64,000 nucleotides of DNA from Arthrobacter humicola (GTDB taxonomy: Bacteria; Actinomycetota; Actinomycetes; Actinomycetales; Micrococcaceae). The stretch lies in the NCBI RefSeq assembly GCF_022803015.1, contig NZ_JAFKON010000003.1, positions 1-64,000 of the forward strand, read 5' to 3'. Made by a program: the position numbers and the translations under genes. How positions within the stretch are numbered: position 1 is the first letter of the stretch; each line of letters begins with the position of its first letter. The notes under the pieces are model-generated. The model was not told the DNA's origin. It was given only the letters and a program-made list of their open reading frames with translations, and did no database searches. Positions 24,490 through 33,511 of this stretch are shown one piece after another.

Positions 24490-25983
24490 ATGGCTGATCA
24501 GAACGAACCTGCAGCGGGAAACCTCACCAAGGCCGACGTAATCGTCGTCGGCGGCGGAAATGCCGGATTCACGGCGGCCCACGCGGCTGCCGTCCGCGGA
24601 CGAAAAGTCATCCTGCTCGAAAAAGGCACCAAAGACATGGCCGGCGGCAACAGCTTCTACACCGCCGGCGCCACACGCATCGTCCACAACGGCCTGGACG
24701 ACCTCCAGGGGCTCGTGGAACCGGACGAACGGCACAGCCGGACCGTCGTTCCGCCCTACAGCGCTGAGGAATACGCGTCTGACCTGGAAAAGGTCACCGA
24801 AGGCCGCAACGACCCGGCACTGACGGAAGTCCTCATTGCCGAGAGCCAGTCCACCCTTCGGTGGCTCAACAGCCTGGGCCTGAAGTACCGCCTGATGTAC
24901 GAGCGTCAGGCCTTCGAGCGTGCCGACGGGTCCTACCTCTTCTGGGGCGGCCTGCACGTGGGAAACGTAGGCGGCGGCGAAGGCCTGATCGAAGACCACA
25001 CCCGGGTCGCTGCAGAGCTGGGCATCGAAGTCAGGTACGGCCAAGCGGCCCAAAGCCTCATCGTTGAGAACGGCCGTGTAGACGGCGTCGTCGTCAACAC
25101 CGCTGAAGGGGAGCTGCGCCTGAGGGCAGAATCCGTGATCCTCGCCGCCGGAGGCTTCGAGGCGGACCCGAAGCGGCGGCGGGAGTACTTGGGCGAAGGC
25201 TGGGAAAACGCCAAGGTACGCGGCACTCCCTACAACACCGGCGACATGATCGCCGCAGCGTTGGAGATCGGCGCCACCAAGGGCGGAGACTGGGGCAGCT
25301 GCCACAGCGTCCAGTGGGATGCCTTTACCGCCACCAACGAAAGCAACCGCGAACTCACCAACCGCCTCACCCGGCAAAGCTACCCGTTTGGAATCATCGT
25401 CAACACTGACGGCAAGCGTTTCCTGGACGAGGGTGCCGACTTCCGGAACTACACCTACGCCAAATACGGCAAGGAAATCCTCAAGCAGCCCGGCTCGGTT
25501 GCGTACCAGATCTTCGACGCCGGCCTTCGGCCCATGCTGCGCAGCGAAGAATACGAGATGCCCGGCATCTCTGTCGAGGTCGCCGACACCCTCGAGGACC
25601 TGGCCGTCAAAATCGGCATAGACCCGGAAAGCTTGTCCAAAACCGTGACGGACTTCAACAGCTCGATCGAGCGCTCCACCCCGTTCGACCCCAACGTTAA
25701 GGATGGCCGGAAGGCCGCAACCGAACCGGTCAAGAGCAACTGGGCCGCCCCGATCGAAACCGGACCCTTCTACGCCTACGGCGTCACCTGCGGAATCACG
25801 TTCACCTTCGGTGGCATCAAATCCGACACCCACGGCCGCGTCCTGGACGCAGAGGGCAAGCACATCGAAGGCCTGTTCGTGGCAGGTGAAATGCTCGGCG
25901 GACTATTCAGCGTCAACTACCCGGGAGGCACCGGACTTGCTGCCGGGTGCGTCTTTGGGCGGCGGGCGGGCGGCCTGGCGTAG
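24490..25983 (+). CDS. FAD-dependent dehydrogenase, TcuA/fumarate-reductase-like
   Basis: A 497-residue flavoprotein of the succinate dehydrogenase/fumarate reductase flavoprotein family. The FAD Rossmann loop is VIVVGGGNAGFTAAHAA, the second FAD segment GLFVAGEMLGGLFSVNYPGG is intact, and GGFEADPKRRREYLG and RTPYNTGDM-like regions match tricarballylate dehydrogenase TcuA. Such enzymes oxidise di- or tricarboxylates. AAGGAG precedes ATG 24490. It follows a solute importer controlled by the same predicted operator, so both may handle one polycarboxylate. TcuA identity is from motif pattern and the true substrate may differ. Confidence 0.82.
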   Translation: MADQNEPAAGNLTKADVIVVGGGNAGFTAAHAAAVRGRKVILLEKGTKDMAGGNSFYTAGATRIVHNGLDDLQGLVEPDERHSRTVVPPYSAEEYASDLEKVTEGRNDPALTEVLIAESQSTLRWLNSLGLKYRLMYERQAFERADGSYLFWGGLHVGNVGGGEGLIEDHTRVAAELGIEVRYGQAAQSLIVENGRVDGVVVNTAEGELRLRAESVILAAGGFEADPKRRREYLGEGWENAKVRGTPYNTGDMIAAALEIGATKGGDWGSCHSVQWDAFTATNESNRELTNRLTRQSYPFGIIVNTDGKRFLDEGADFRNYTYAKYGKEILKQPGSVAYQIFDAGLRPMLRSEEYEMPGISVEVADTLEDLAVKIGIDPESLSKTVTDFNSSIERSTPFDPNVKDGRKAATEPVKSNWAAPIETGPFYAYGVTCGITFTFGGIKSDTHGRVLDAEGKHIEGLFVAGEMLGGLFSVNYPGGTGLAAGCVFGRRAGGLA

Positions 25984-26192
25984 GGCACGGATCCACGGCA
26001 CTTCTCCTCAAGAACCCGGGCGGGCCACCGCCGGCTTCACTCGCTCCGACGCTCGTCGCAGTGACCGGGACTGAGCGAAAGCCGGCTCTTGACGGCGAAA
26101 GCTCCCCGGGAGATTTGCCCTGATGTTCGCGAGCAAAACGGGTCTCCCGAGCGGACCATCACCACCGACTGCCGGCCCAATGCCCGGCACAG

Positions 26193-26309
26193 ATGGGCGC
26201 TCTTCCCGCACTCCATCGCAACAGGCAGCCCGATAGTCGGGCGTGGGAAGAGAGCCCATATGGAGGAGGCAGGGTGGCGGAAACGCCGCCCTGCCACCTC
26301 CCCCGACGC
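26193..26309 (+). promoter_or_regulatory. Two-hairpin structured leader upstream of a small gene
   Basis: atgggcgctcttccc at 26193-26207 pairs, with one mismatch, with the segment at 26245-26259; inside it gcccga-tag-tcgggc (26228-26242) forms a second stem. Immediately after comes a hairpin gcagggtggcg-GAAA-cgccgccctgc with flanking ggagg/cctcc pairing (about 26262-26307). The pair ends about 46 nt before ATG 26355. It could be an attenuator, a riboswitch-like leader or a small RNA. No class was recognised. The rest of 25984-26354 shows nothing else. Confidence 0.45.
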
Positions 26310-26354
26310 TCAAACGATTCCGACACCGCAGTCGCCCCAACCCAAGGACAAGCC

Positions 26355-26699
26355 ATGATGCCCCGATCGCCCGGATCTCATACAGAAAACCGGAAACCCG
26401 CCCCCATTGCCAACTGGTCCAAGCTCTCACGGGCCGACTACGTGCAAATCCACCAACACGGGGAAGTCATCGCTACCGGGCGCATCGACATGCTGGCAGC
26501 TGACGGCAGCGTGCTTTGGCTCCATCTGGCGGGCGGCAACGAAAGCGCCATCTTTCTCCGAGTATCCCTAAGTTGTTCTGTAAGTTCTCGCGGAACATCT
26601 CCATTGAACATAGCTGTGGAACGCGAGCCCACGCGCGAATCGCCGCATTCCGAAGGACCAATCCTAGCGTTCCACTTCCTAGGAACCGAGACAGCTTAA
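26355..26699 (+). CDS. Hypothetical protein, 114 aa
   Basis: AAGGA precedes ATG 26355. Residues 20-70 (NWSKLSRADYVQIHQHGEVI followed by ATGRIDMLAADGSVLWLHL) look like a small beta-barrel domain with repeated G-x-V/I-D and W-L patterns, which I have seen only as a hypothetical in related actinobacteria. After IFLR the composition changes to a Ser/Arg/Glu-rich stretch, suggesting a frameshift or an altered C-terminus. A structured leader lies just upstream. Confidence 0.5.
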   Translation: MMPRSPGSHTENRKPAPIANWSKLSRADYVQIHQHGEVIATGRIDMLAADGSVLWLHLAGGNESAIFLRVSLSCSVSSRGTSPLNIAVEREPTRESPHSEGPILAFHFLGTETA

Positions 26700-26941
26700 A
26701 CCCAGAGAACGCCTGCCGGGTATCCGAAAATATCCGTCGATTCACTTGGCTCGATGGGTCCGCAGAAGACGAGGCCAACGCTGCGGTCGTCAAAGCAGCG
26801 TGAGCGTTTTCCGGCAGGTGCCCCGCCGGACCGCAGGCCGACAAACCTCCACGCACAGGGAGGCCTTCTGGCGGAAGGATGCCTGACGGCTGGTTCGGCT
26901 CAACGGGTGTTTAGGACGCCGAGTTCGTCTAAGAGAGCGGC

Positions 26942-27568
26942 TCATGGGCCGATTCCCGAGGCTCCCCGGGGTGCGGGAATACCTGCGACCATTCCCGCCC
27001 ACAACAGGTCTGTTGTGGCAACCGTCAGGGCGCCGATAGAAGTTCCATCCAGGAGGTTGCCCGCCGCCAGCACAGCGGCTCCGTGCAGGCTCACGAAGCA
27101 GACGAGAGCGAGCAACTCGCGGTCCCCTGGCGCGAGCTCCCCGGCCTCCTGGGCTTCAGCGATGATCGCCCTGGCGACCGTCATGCCGTCTTCACCGATG
27201 CTGCGCAGTTCATTGCTGGCATCAGGATGGTGCTTGGTGGAGTGCATCACGGCCAACAGGACCGGATGGGCGACCGCGAAGTCCACATAGGCCCTGGCGA
27301 TCCGGACAAAGCGTGACCGATGGTCTCCGGCGGCTTCGGACGCTTCTGTGATCCTCGCATTCATGCTGCGGAAACCGTCAAGGGCGAGGGCATCGAGAAG
27401 CGCCTGCTTGTCACGGAAATGCTTGCCGGGTGCCGCGTGGCTCACACCCAGGTCACGCGCTAGCTGCCGTAGGGAAAGTCCCTCGACTCCTGCTTCTTCG
27501 ATGACTTCCCTTGCACGGGCGACCAACGCCTCGCGGAGCTTGCCGTGATGGTAGGGCTGATCGGTCAT
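26942..27568 (-). CDS. TetR/AcrR-family regulator
   Basis: A 208-residue repressor with a TetR helix-turn-helix in residues 8-55 (LSLRQLARDLGVSHAAPGKH FRDK) and a C-terminal WHG-type ligand domain (MHSTKHHPDASNELRSIGED). It is divergent from an SDR gene, and two palindromes in the 100-bp spacer suggest it represses that gene and itself. The start ATG 27568 gives the normal family length. Confidence 0.88.
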   Translation of the reverse strand: MTDQPYHHGKLREALVARAREVIEEAGVEGLSLRQLARDLGVSHAAPGKHFRDKQALLDALALDGFRSMNARITEASEAAGDHRSRFVRIARAYVDFAVAHPVLLAVMHSTKHHPDASNELRSIGEDGMTVARAIIAEAQEAGELAPGDRELLALVCFVSLHGAAVLAAGNLLDGTSIGALTVATTDLLWAGMVAGIPAPRGASGIGP

Positions 27569-27588
27569 GAGATCAGTATAGCCACAAA

Positions 27589-27641
27589 GTAGTCATTGAC
27601 TACAATGGTGCCACTGTCTACTATGTAGGCATTGGCTACAT
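27589..27641. promoter_or_regulatory. Paired TetR operators
   Basis: GTAGTCATTGACTAC (27589-27603) is a 7-bp-arm palindrome and ATGTAGGCATTGGCTACAT (27623-27641) a related imperfect palindrome with a shared GTAG-n-CATTG-n-CTAC plan. Both lie between the divergent TetR and SDR genes, 34-35 bp apart centre to centre. Confidence 0.65.
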
Positions 27642-27671
27642 AGAGTGGCCGCCACACGGAATGGATTCGAC

Positions 27672-28460
27672 ATGACCATGAGCTACACCGGAACCACGGC
27701 ACTCATCACTGGAGCGAGCTCCGGGCTCGGCGCGGAGTTTGCCGCACGATTTGCAGCGCGCGGGGCCAGCCTTGTGCTGGTCGCACGGCGGACCGACCGG
27801 CTTGAGGACCTCGCCCGGAAGCTGCGCGACTCGAGCGGCATTTCAGTGACTACGCTCTCGAAGGACTTAAGCCGTGCGGGAGCCGGAGCGGAACTCCGCG
27901 AGGAGCTCGCCGGCCGGGGCATCCGCATCGACACCCTGATCAACAACGCGGGCTTCGCCACGAGCGGCCCTTTGGTCAAGGAAGACCCCGCGGTCATCGC
28001 CTCGGAGATCTCCCTCAACGTGGCCTCTCTCGTTGAGACCACGCGGGCATTCCTCCCCGAGATGCTCGCCGCCGGGAGGGGCGCACTCATCAACGTGGCC
28101 AGTACCGCAGCTTTTCAGCCGGTACCTGGGATGGCGGTTTACGGAGCAACCAAGGCATTTGTCCTGAGCTTCACCGAAGCCGTGGCACATGAGACGAAGG
28201 AATCCGGCCTTCGCGTGCTCGCGCTCTGCCCGGGGGCTACCCGCACCGAGTTTTTCGATGTACTCGGGAGCCAGGCCGCAGCGGTCGGCCGGCTGCAGGG
28301 CGCCAGCGAGGTCATCGACACTGCCCTGCGCGCTCTCGATCGCCGCACTACACCCGTAAGCGTCGTCTCAGGCTTGGGAAATCGCCTGCTGGCCGGCATC
28401 GCCCAGCGCCTCCCCCGAAACATCTCCCTCGCCATGGCCGGCAGAGCCGTACAGGACTAG
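27672..28460 (+). CDS. Short-chain dehydrogenase/reductase
   Basis: A 262-residue classical SDR. The cofactor loop TALITGASSGLGAEFAARFA indicates NADP(H) preference (Arg-rich second strand LVARRTDRL), NNAG is present, and the catalytic set is Ser in NVASTAAF, Tyr and Lys in VYGATKAF. The PGATRTEFFD segment matches the DltE-like YdfG/Sdr group of broad-specificity ketone reductases. The start at ATG 27672 is nearest the homology; no strong ribosome site is seen. It is probably derepressed by the ligand of the divergent TetR protein. Confidence 0.87.
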   Translation: MTMSYTGTTALITGASSGLGAEFAARFAARGASLVLVARRTDRLEDLARKLRDSSGISVTTLSKDLSRAGAGAELREELAGRGIRIDTLINNAGFATSGPLVKEDPAVIASEISLNVASLVETTRAFLPEMLAAGRGALINVASTAAFQPVPGMAVYGATKAFVLSFTEAVAHETKESGLRVLALCPGATRTEFFDVLGSQAAAVGRLQGASEVIDTALRALDRRTTPVSVVSGLGNRLLAGIAQRLPRNISLAMAGRAVQD

Positions 28461-28537
28461 TGCTACTAGTCGCATTTCGCTTCGCCCTGTTGGTCTTCGC
28501 CACGCCCGTATCTTCACAACCCACCGAGGATGTAGCA

Positions 28538-29395
28538 ATGAATCAGACACCCGACGTACTTCGTTATGCCGCCTTTACCACCACCCCCGACGGCGGAAAT
28601 CCAGCGGGAGTAGTCCTGGACGCAACCCGCCTCGACGACGCCCGGATGCAGGCCATCGCGGCCGACATCGGGTATGCGGAAACGGTCTTTATCACCGAGG
28701 CGACGGTTGACGGAGACCCCCGCCGGAACCGTGTTCGGTACTTCTCCCCGATCGCCGAGGTGCCGTTTTGCGGCCATGCCACAATTGCTTTGGCCGTCGC
28801 GCTGTCAGGGCGAGATGGCGCGGGGACCTTTGTTTTCGAGACCCCGGTGGGGCCCGTCGTTATCGAGACTGCGGGCCAGGTCGCAGCGGTGACGGCAAGC
28901 TTCACGAGCGTGGAGCCGCGAGTGGCCGAGTTCCCCGATGGCGTCCTGAGCGCTCTGCTCGGGTTGCTCGGCGTGGACCGGGACGAGCTGCACCCCGGGT
29001 ACCCTCCGATGATCGCTTTTGCCGGAAACTGGCACCCCATTCTCGTCTTCGCGGAACGAAAGACTTTTGACTCGTTCGTTTTCGACCCCGATCCCATGCG
29101 CACGCTGATGGATGCCCAGAACTGGGCCGGCACCGTCACGACGCTCTACGGGATGGGGCCGGACGAATTCGACTCGCGCAACCTCTTCCCGGTGGGCGCC
29201 ATCACCGAAGATCCGGCGACCGGCTCGGCTGCCGCTGCCTTCGGCGGATACCTCCGCCTGCTCTCCCTCGTGGAACCGCCAAGCCGCGTGGTGGTGCGCC
29301 AGGGCAGCCACGTCGGCCGCCCGAGCAGACTCACCATTGATATTCCACCGCACGGCGGGATCATCGTGCACGGAGAAGCCGTCGAAATCGCTTGA
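28538..29395 (+). CDS. PhzF-family isomerase-like protein
   Basis: A 285-residue protein of the PhzF/diaminopimelate-epimerase fold: GGNPAGVVLDATRL near the N-terminus with downstream Glu in GYAETVFI, PFCGHATIALA, and the C-terminal DPATGSAAAAFGGYL mirror motif. PhzF acts in phenazine formation, but isolated homologues such as this have unknown substrates, and no phenazine genes are nearby. ATG 28538 with GAGGA upstream is preferred; the open frame extends upstream into a hydrophobic stretch lacking homology. It follows the SDR by 77 bp. Confidence 0.87.
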   Translation: MNQTPDVLRYAAFTTTPDGGNPAGVVLDATRLDDARMQAIAADIGYAETVFITEATVDGDPRRNRVRYFSPIAEVPFCGHATIALAVALSGRDGAGTFVFETPVGPVVIETAGQVAAVTASFTSVEPRVAEFPDGVLSALLGLLGVDRDELHPGYPPMIAFAGNWHPILVFAERKTFDSFVFDPDPMRTLMDAQNWAGTVTTLYGMGPDEFDSRNLFPVGAITEDPATGSAAAAFGGYLRLLSLVEPPSRVVVRQGSHVGRPSRLTIDIPPHGGIIVHGEAVEIA

Positions 29396-29465
29396 GCCGT
29401 AGGGACTCCTTACTGCAGTGCGGGTGTGGGCACGCGGGCCCGGCGAACTCTCATCCTCAGAATCG

Positions 29466-30101
29466 CTATATGCGTGCTTTTTCTGGTACTTCCCGCGCGA
29501 GGAGGACCGCTACCAGGCCGAGCGCCGAACCGGTGACGCGCCGCTGCCACTTCGTCCAGTTCGGCCGGCCGGAGAGGAATGCAGAGATCGACCCGGCACC
29601 GAGGACGATCAGTGCGTTCACGAGTATGCTCACCGCGATCTGGATCGCTCCGAGGGAAAAGCCCTGGACAGTTGTTCCTCCACGGCCCGTATCGATGAAC
29701 TGCGGAATGAGCGCAAGGTACATCACGGCTGTTTTTGGGTTCAGAAGGTTCGTGAGGAGGCCCATGCGGAAGAGCTTGCGTGCCGAATCGCGAGAGAGGG
29801 CGCGAACGTCGAAGACGCTGCGACCGCCGGGCTTGAGTGCCTGCCAGGCGAGGTAGGCCAAGTAGAGGACTCCCGCGGCTTTCATTGCCGCATAGAGCCA
29901 CGGCACCGCTACGAACACCAACGCGAGCCCGAGGTTCGCCATCGTCATGTAGACGAGGAAGCCAGCACAGGTACCTGCGAGAGAAATCATTCCAGCCACT
30001 GGCCCTTGACTCACACTGCGCGAAACCAGGTAGACCATGTTCGGACCCGGCGTGAGCACCATGCCCAGTGCCGTTAGAGCCATCCCGCTTGCCGCGGCCA
30101 T
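29466..30101 (-). CDS. LysE-family amino-acid exporter
   Basis: A 211-residue membrane protein with about six helices. MVLTPGPNMVYLVSRS near the N-terminus and GLLTNLLNPKTAVMYLALIP are the LysE/RhtB signatures for exporters of basic or neutral amino acids and homoserine lactones. ATG 30101 places TPGP at the usual distance from the start; a GTG at 30137 would add 12 polar residues. It converges with the PhzF gene and is divergent from the CGNR regulator. Confidence 0.86.
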   Translation of the reverse strand: MAAASGMALTALGMVLTPGPNMVYLVSRSVSQGPVAGMISLAGTCAGFLVYMTMANLGLALVFVAVPWLYAAMKAAGVLYLAYLAWQALKPGGRSVFDVRALSRDSARKLFRMGLLTNLLNPKTAVMYLALIPQFIDTGRGGTTVQGFSLGAIQIAVSILVNALIVLGAGSISAFLSGRPNWTKWQRRVTGSALGLVAVLLAREVPEKARI

Positions 30102-30234
30102 CGAAACCCCCGATCCGAGGTCCGTGGCCGCGATCACGCGCGCACCGTCCTGCTCGCTGGATACCTATATCGTGCCTGCGGATCGGCAGCCCAAGGAAAA
30201 ATCATCATGCCTCCAACAATGATGTAATACCCTT

Positions 30235-30789
30235 ATGCATCTCAACCCTTACGGTGAGTACGCGGTACTCCTTGCCGCCTCGTTGGCCAACGATTGGCCA
30301 GCCGATAGGGACGGCCTCGTGCAGCGGACTCGGGAGTTCGGTATGACGATGGACTACAGGCTCTCCGCCGGAGACGATCATGAGCAAACCCGCGCCGTCC
30401 TTGACGCGTGGCTCTCAGTCGTCGATGAACGCGATCCACGGAAAAGGGCCGATCTGTTGAACGCCCAAATGGCTGCTGCCGCCGCCTATCCGCGCCTCAC
30501 CGATCACGACGGTGAAGGATGGCATCTTCACTACCGCGACCTCGACCAGGCTCTTCCACAGGTATTGCTCGCCGTGATCAGTGTCGGAACTGCACTGCAC
30601 CTGAGCACTCGCGGCGCACATAGGCTCAGCCGGTGCGCCGCCGGGATGTCATCAGGTGATCCCTGCAGGGCGGTCGTGGTCGATGTCACGCGCAACGGTC
30701 GCCAGCGCTACTGCTCCGTGCGCTGCGCAAACCGTGACACCGTCCGCAATCACCGCGCCCGCGCGAAACAAGACCGCAACGCGCTGTAA
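30235..30789 (+). CDS. CGNR zinc-finger regulator (variant CANR)
   Basis: A 184-residue protein with an N-terminal ABATE-type domain and a C-terminal CGNR-like zinc finger: Cys in LSRCAAGMSSGDPCRAVVV, then RYCSVRCANRDTVRNHRARA. The normal CGNR tetrapeptide reads CANR here. Members are presumed stress-inducible transcription regulators. A TAATAC -10-like box ends 6 nt before ATG 30235, so the message may be leaderless. It is divergent from the LysE exporter, a common regulator-exporter pairing. Confidence 0.82.
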   Translation: MHLNPYGEYAVLLAASLANDWPADRDGLVQRTREFGMTMDYRLSAGDDHEQTRAVLDAWLSVVDERDPRKRADLLNAQMAAAAAYPRLTDHDGEGWHLHYRDLDQALPQVLLAVISVGTALHLSTRGAHRLSRCAAGMSSGDPCRAVVVDVTRNGRQRYCSVRCANRDTVRNHRARAKQDRNAL

Positions 30790-30955
30790 GACGGTCCCCC
30801 CACGCCGCCGTTGGGCCGCTCCCCGCAGAGCCAAGTCCCCTACAAATGCTGGCGTGACTGTTAACTTCGTTGGCGGGTGAAGCGCAGCAGAAATACCGGC
30901 TTCCCGTTCCGTTGCGGAATCCTGCGGAGCACTGGCAGGCGCGCCTGGGGTTCCT

Positions 30956-31205
30956 GTGTCGGAGACTCGCCCGGTGATTACCGAACACGCGCTTTTGCCG
31001 GTCAGCCCCGGTCAAGAACATGCCTTCGAGCTGCCGTTTGGCGAGGCGCGGTCCATCACCGCTTCGATGGCTGGCTTCCGGAATTTGTCGTTCTCGCGTT
31101 CGGTCGAGTGGCCGAGCACCTATTTGCTACTCGTTGACGGATTGCCGCGCCCTACTGCACGACTTCTATGAGGTCGAACCGTGGCCAAAGGCAGTCCGCC
31201 CTTTC
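30956..31205 (+). pseudogene. Antibiotic-biosynthesis-monooxygenase (ABM) family gene, internally deleted
   Basis: The first frame encodes VITEHALLPVSPGQEHAFEL, then GFRNLSFSRSVEWPSTYLLL, a typical small ABM/quinol monooxygenase-like dimer. After about 60 residues homology jumps to another frame reading CRALLHDFYEVEPWPKA, the family's C-terminal end, with the roughly 25-residue middle missing. The protein is therefore broken by an internal deletion and frameshift. Confidence 0.65.
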
Positions 31206-31289
31206 TTCCAAGTCGGCCATCCAAGTCGCGATTTACGATTACCAGCAGGACCCGGGAGCCTCGCAGCTACTGTCGCCTTTGACTAACGT

Positions 31290-31762
31290 TCAGAGGGAAC
31301 AGGTTGTCCTGGGTACAAACTTCTGGTCCGTTTCGGCGACGAGGAAGACATCGATCGAATCCTCGTGCTCGTGGACGAATCCGTTGCGTTCGTAGAGACG
31401 TCTCGCCGGGCTGCCTTGGAGGACATTTAGCCGGAAAGGCCGATGATCGTGTTGCGCCATCAATACATGGCGCAGCACAGCGCCCCCGGACCCTGCCCTT
31501 GGTACTCCGGAGCTAGATAGAAGTGTTCAATCCATTTTTCATCCGATTCGGGGCGGACAGCAATGACACCCACCGCGGAGGCCTCAACTTCGATAACAAA
31601 CGTGTGCGCTGGGTGAAAACCCGTGACGAAGCGCTCTCTGACGTGCACCGGATCCCAGCGTCCGAGCCGCTCGAGATCGGGACGCATGACTTGAGCGCGG
31701 AGCTCGGCAATCCATGAAGCGTCAGAGGGAAGGCTTGGGCGCAAAGACCAGACGGGCGGCAT
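31290..31762 (-). pseudogene. GNAT N-acetyltransferase with a frameshift
   Basis: The N-terminal frame from ATG 31762 encodes VWSLRPSLPSDASWIAELRA through EKWIEHFYLAPEYQGQG, the acetyl-CoA pyrophosphate loop region. The C-terminal half (VLRHVLMAQHDHRPFRLNVL and SPARRLYERNGFVHEHEDS) continues in another frame from about 31478 to 31290. A single indel near 31475 splits an otherwise complete gene of about 155 codons. Confidence 0.75.
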
Positions 31763-31789
31763 GTACTCATTGAAGCTGAAACTACTCGA

Positions 31790-32091
31790 CACGACGAAAT
31801 CCCGCAGGATCCCGGCCCGGTAGCTGTGGGCACGTTTCAATTCGGCGAAGGCTCCCACGACGCCGAAAGCATCAGGTTTGCCAGGGGCGAATCCTCCCCC
31901 GTGAAAGTCAGGTTTTCCTTGAGAAACTCGATCCTGACACCCTTCCGGGTGAGCTTCTGCACCAGGGACCGCAGGTCGTCCAGGTTCCGGGCGAGCCGGT
32001 CCATGCTGTGCACGCCCAGGGTGTCACCGTCACGAATGAAGCGCAAGAGCTCCTCAAGCTGTCTGGGGTCGGAACAAATCCACGGGTGCAC
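31790..32091 (-). pseudogene. Serine recombinase (Tn3/Pin type) fragment
   Basis: The frame encodes RQLEELLRFIRDGDTLGVHS, MDRLARNLDDLRSLVQKLTR and ENLTFTGEDSPLANLMLS, the catalytic-domain core after the nucleophile region. The nucleophile Ser (in the YxRVS motif) is missing because about 45 N-terminal residues are absent. At about 31865 the frame shifts and the E-helix continues as VVGAFAELKRAHSYRAGIL. It is a different lineage from the resolvases at 43.6 and 63.8 kb. Confidence 0.8.
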
Positions 32092-32228
32092 GCCGACTTA
32101 TGAAATATACGATCGGGACCAATCCGGCAGCCGCCTGCTTGTAGACACCCGACAAAATCCTGCCGCCATAGGAAAACTAGCGTCTGCTTGGAGGAATATC
32201 CGCAGCTAATCAGCGCAAAGGACGATCA

Positions 32229-33254
32229 ATGACGATGCAGGAAGATCCGGCGACCACCGGGTATGAGATTCTCGAAACCGCCCGCCGGCAGGTCCTCGAG
32301 GAAGGACGCGGGCTGACGCAGGAGCAGCTGGTGGAGGTTTTGCGACTGCCCGATGTTGCCCTTCCGGCGGCGCTGCAGCTGGCCCATGAGGTCAGGCTCA
32401 GGCATTGCGGCGAGGACGTGGAGGTTGAGGGCATCGTCTCCATCAAGACCGGCGGCTGTCCCGAGGACTGCCACTTCTGCAGCCAGTCCGGCCTGTTCGA
32501 CTCCCCCGTACGCGGCGTGTGGCTGGACATCCCGGAACTGGTCAAGGCGGCCAAGGAAACGGCCGCCACCGGAGCCACCGAGTTCTGCATCGTGGCGGCG
32601 GTCCGCGGACCCGACATCAAACTGATGAACCAGATCAAATTCGCAATCGACCGCATCAACGAAGAAGTGGAGATCAACATCGCCTGCTCGCTGGGCATGC
32701 TCACTCAGCGCCAGGTCGACCAGCTCAAAGAATGGGGCGTGCACCGCTACAACCACAACCTCGAAACCGCACGCAGCTACTTCCCCGAGGTAGTCACCAC
32801 CCACAGCTACGAAGAACGGCTTGAGACCTGCAACATGGTCAAGGCCGCCGGGATGGAACTGTGCTGCGGTGCCCTCATTGGTATGGGCGAATCCATCGAG
32901 CAGCGCGCAGAACTCGCCGCCCAGCTGGCAGCCCTGGAACCGCATGAGGTCCCGCTGAACTTCCTGAACCCCCGGCCCGGGACACCGCTGGAAAACCAAG
33001 GCATCATGGACGGCAAGGACGCCCTCCGGGCGATCGCCGCGTTCCGCCTGGCGATGCCCCGCACCGTGCTGCGCTACGCCGGCGGCCGGGAACTGACCCT
33101 CGGGGACCTCGGCACCCGCGAAGGCCTCATGGGCGGCATCAACGCCGTCATCGTCGGCAACTACCTCACCACCTTGGGCCGTCCCGCGGACGCTGACCTG
33201 AACCTGCTGGTCGAGCTGAACATGCCCATCAAGGAACTCCAGAAGACACTATGA
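32229..33254 (+). CDS. bioB: Biotin synthase
   Basis: A 341-residue radical SAM enzyme that inserts sulfur into dethiobiotin, the last step of biotin synthesis. The SAM cluster motif CPEDCHFC has Cys77, Cys81 and Cys84. Ligands of the second [2Fe-2S] cluster lie in FCIVAAVRG and NIACSLGML and [11 protein letters not shown]. The start ATG 32229 follows a purine-rich stretch. It overlaps bsaP by 4 bp. Upstream there is no bioF or bioD in the window, and bioA is truncated, so only the last steps of the pathway remain here. Confidence 0.95.
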   Translation: MTMQEDPATTGYEILETARRQVLEEGRGLTQEQLVEVLRLPDVALPAALQLAHEVRLRHCGEDVEVEGIVSIKTGGCPEDCHFCSQSGLFDSPVRGVWLDIPELVKAAKETAATGATEFCIVAAVRGPDIKLMNQIKFAIDRINEEVEINIACSLGMLTQRQVDQLKEWGVHRYNHNLETARSYFPEVVTTHSYEERLETCNMVKAAGMELCCGALIGMGESIEQRAELAAQLAALEPHEVPLNFLNPRPGTPLENQGIMDGKDALRAIAAFRLAMPRTVLRYAGGRELTLGDLGTREGLMGGINAVIVGNYLTTLGRPADADLNLLVELNMPIKELQKTL

Positions 33255-33511
33255 ACCGGGCTTCGACGAGCTCAACCACCGGCGATGCAGCGAGCTCAAC
33301 CACCGACTCCACCCCTAACTTTTGCGGCCACTGCGGCGAGCCGGACGACGGCGGCTCCCGGCCGCCGTCGGACCCTCACCTTCCCTGCCGGGAACTCCTG
33401 GTACTGGAACCCCCGCGTTATTGCGCCGCCTGCGGGCGGCGGATGAAGGTCCAGGTCACACCGACGGGCTGGAGCGCGGAGTGCTCCCGCCACGGGGTTC
33501 TGGTCCGATGA
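33251..33511 (+). CDS. bsaP: Biotin synthase auxiliary protein BsaP
   Basis: An 86-residue small protein with two CxxC knuckles (FCGHCGEP and [11 protein letters not shown]) and a third Cys in [11 protein letters not shown]. This matches the actinobacterial biotin synthase auxiliary protein, an iron-sulfur protein that supports BioB turnover in mycobacteria. The N-terminal 20 residues are Ser/Thr-rich. Coupled by ATGA overlaps both to bioB upstream and to the bioA remnant downstream. Confidence 0.82.
   Translation: MNRASTSSTTGDAASSTTDSTPNFCGHCGEPDDGGSRPPSDPHLPCRELLVLEPPRYCAACGRRMKVQVTPTGWSAECSRHGVLVR

Noticed and set aside
24466..25863. 465-codon minus-strand frame opposite the flavoprotein
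   Set aside because: Antisense shadow; the plus strand carries all FAD motifs and the ribosome site.
28540..29395. Phenazine biosynthesis cluster around the PhzF homologue
   Set aside because: No other phz genes are nearby. Isolated PhzF-fold proteins are common and do not indicate phenazines.
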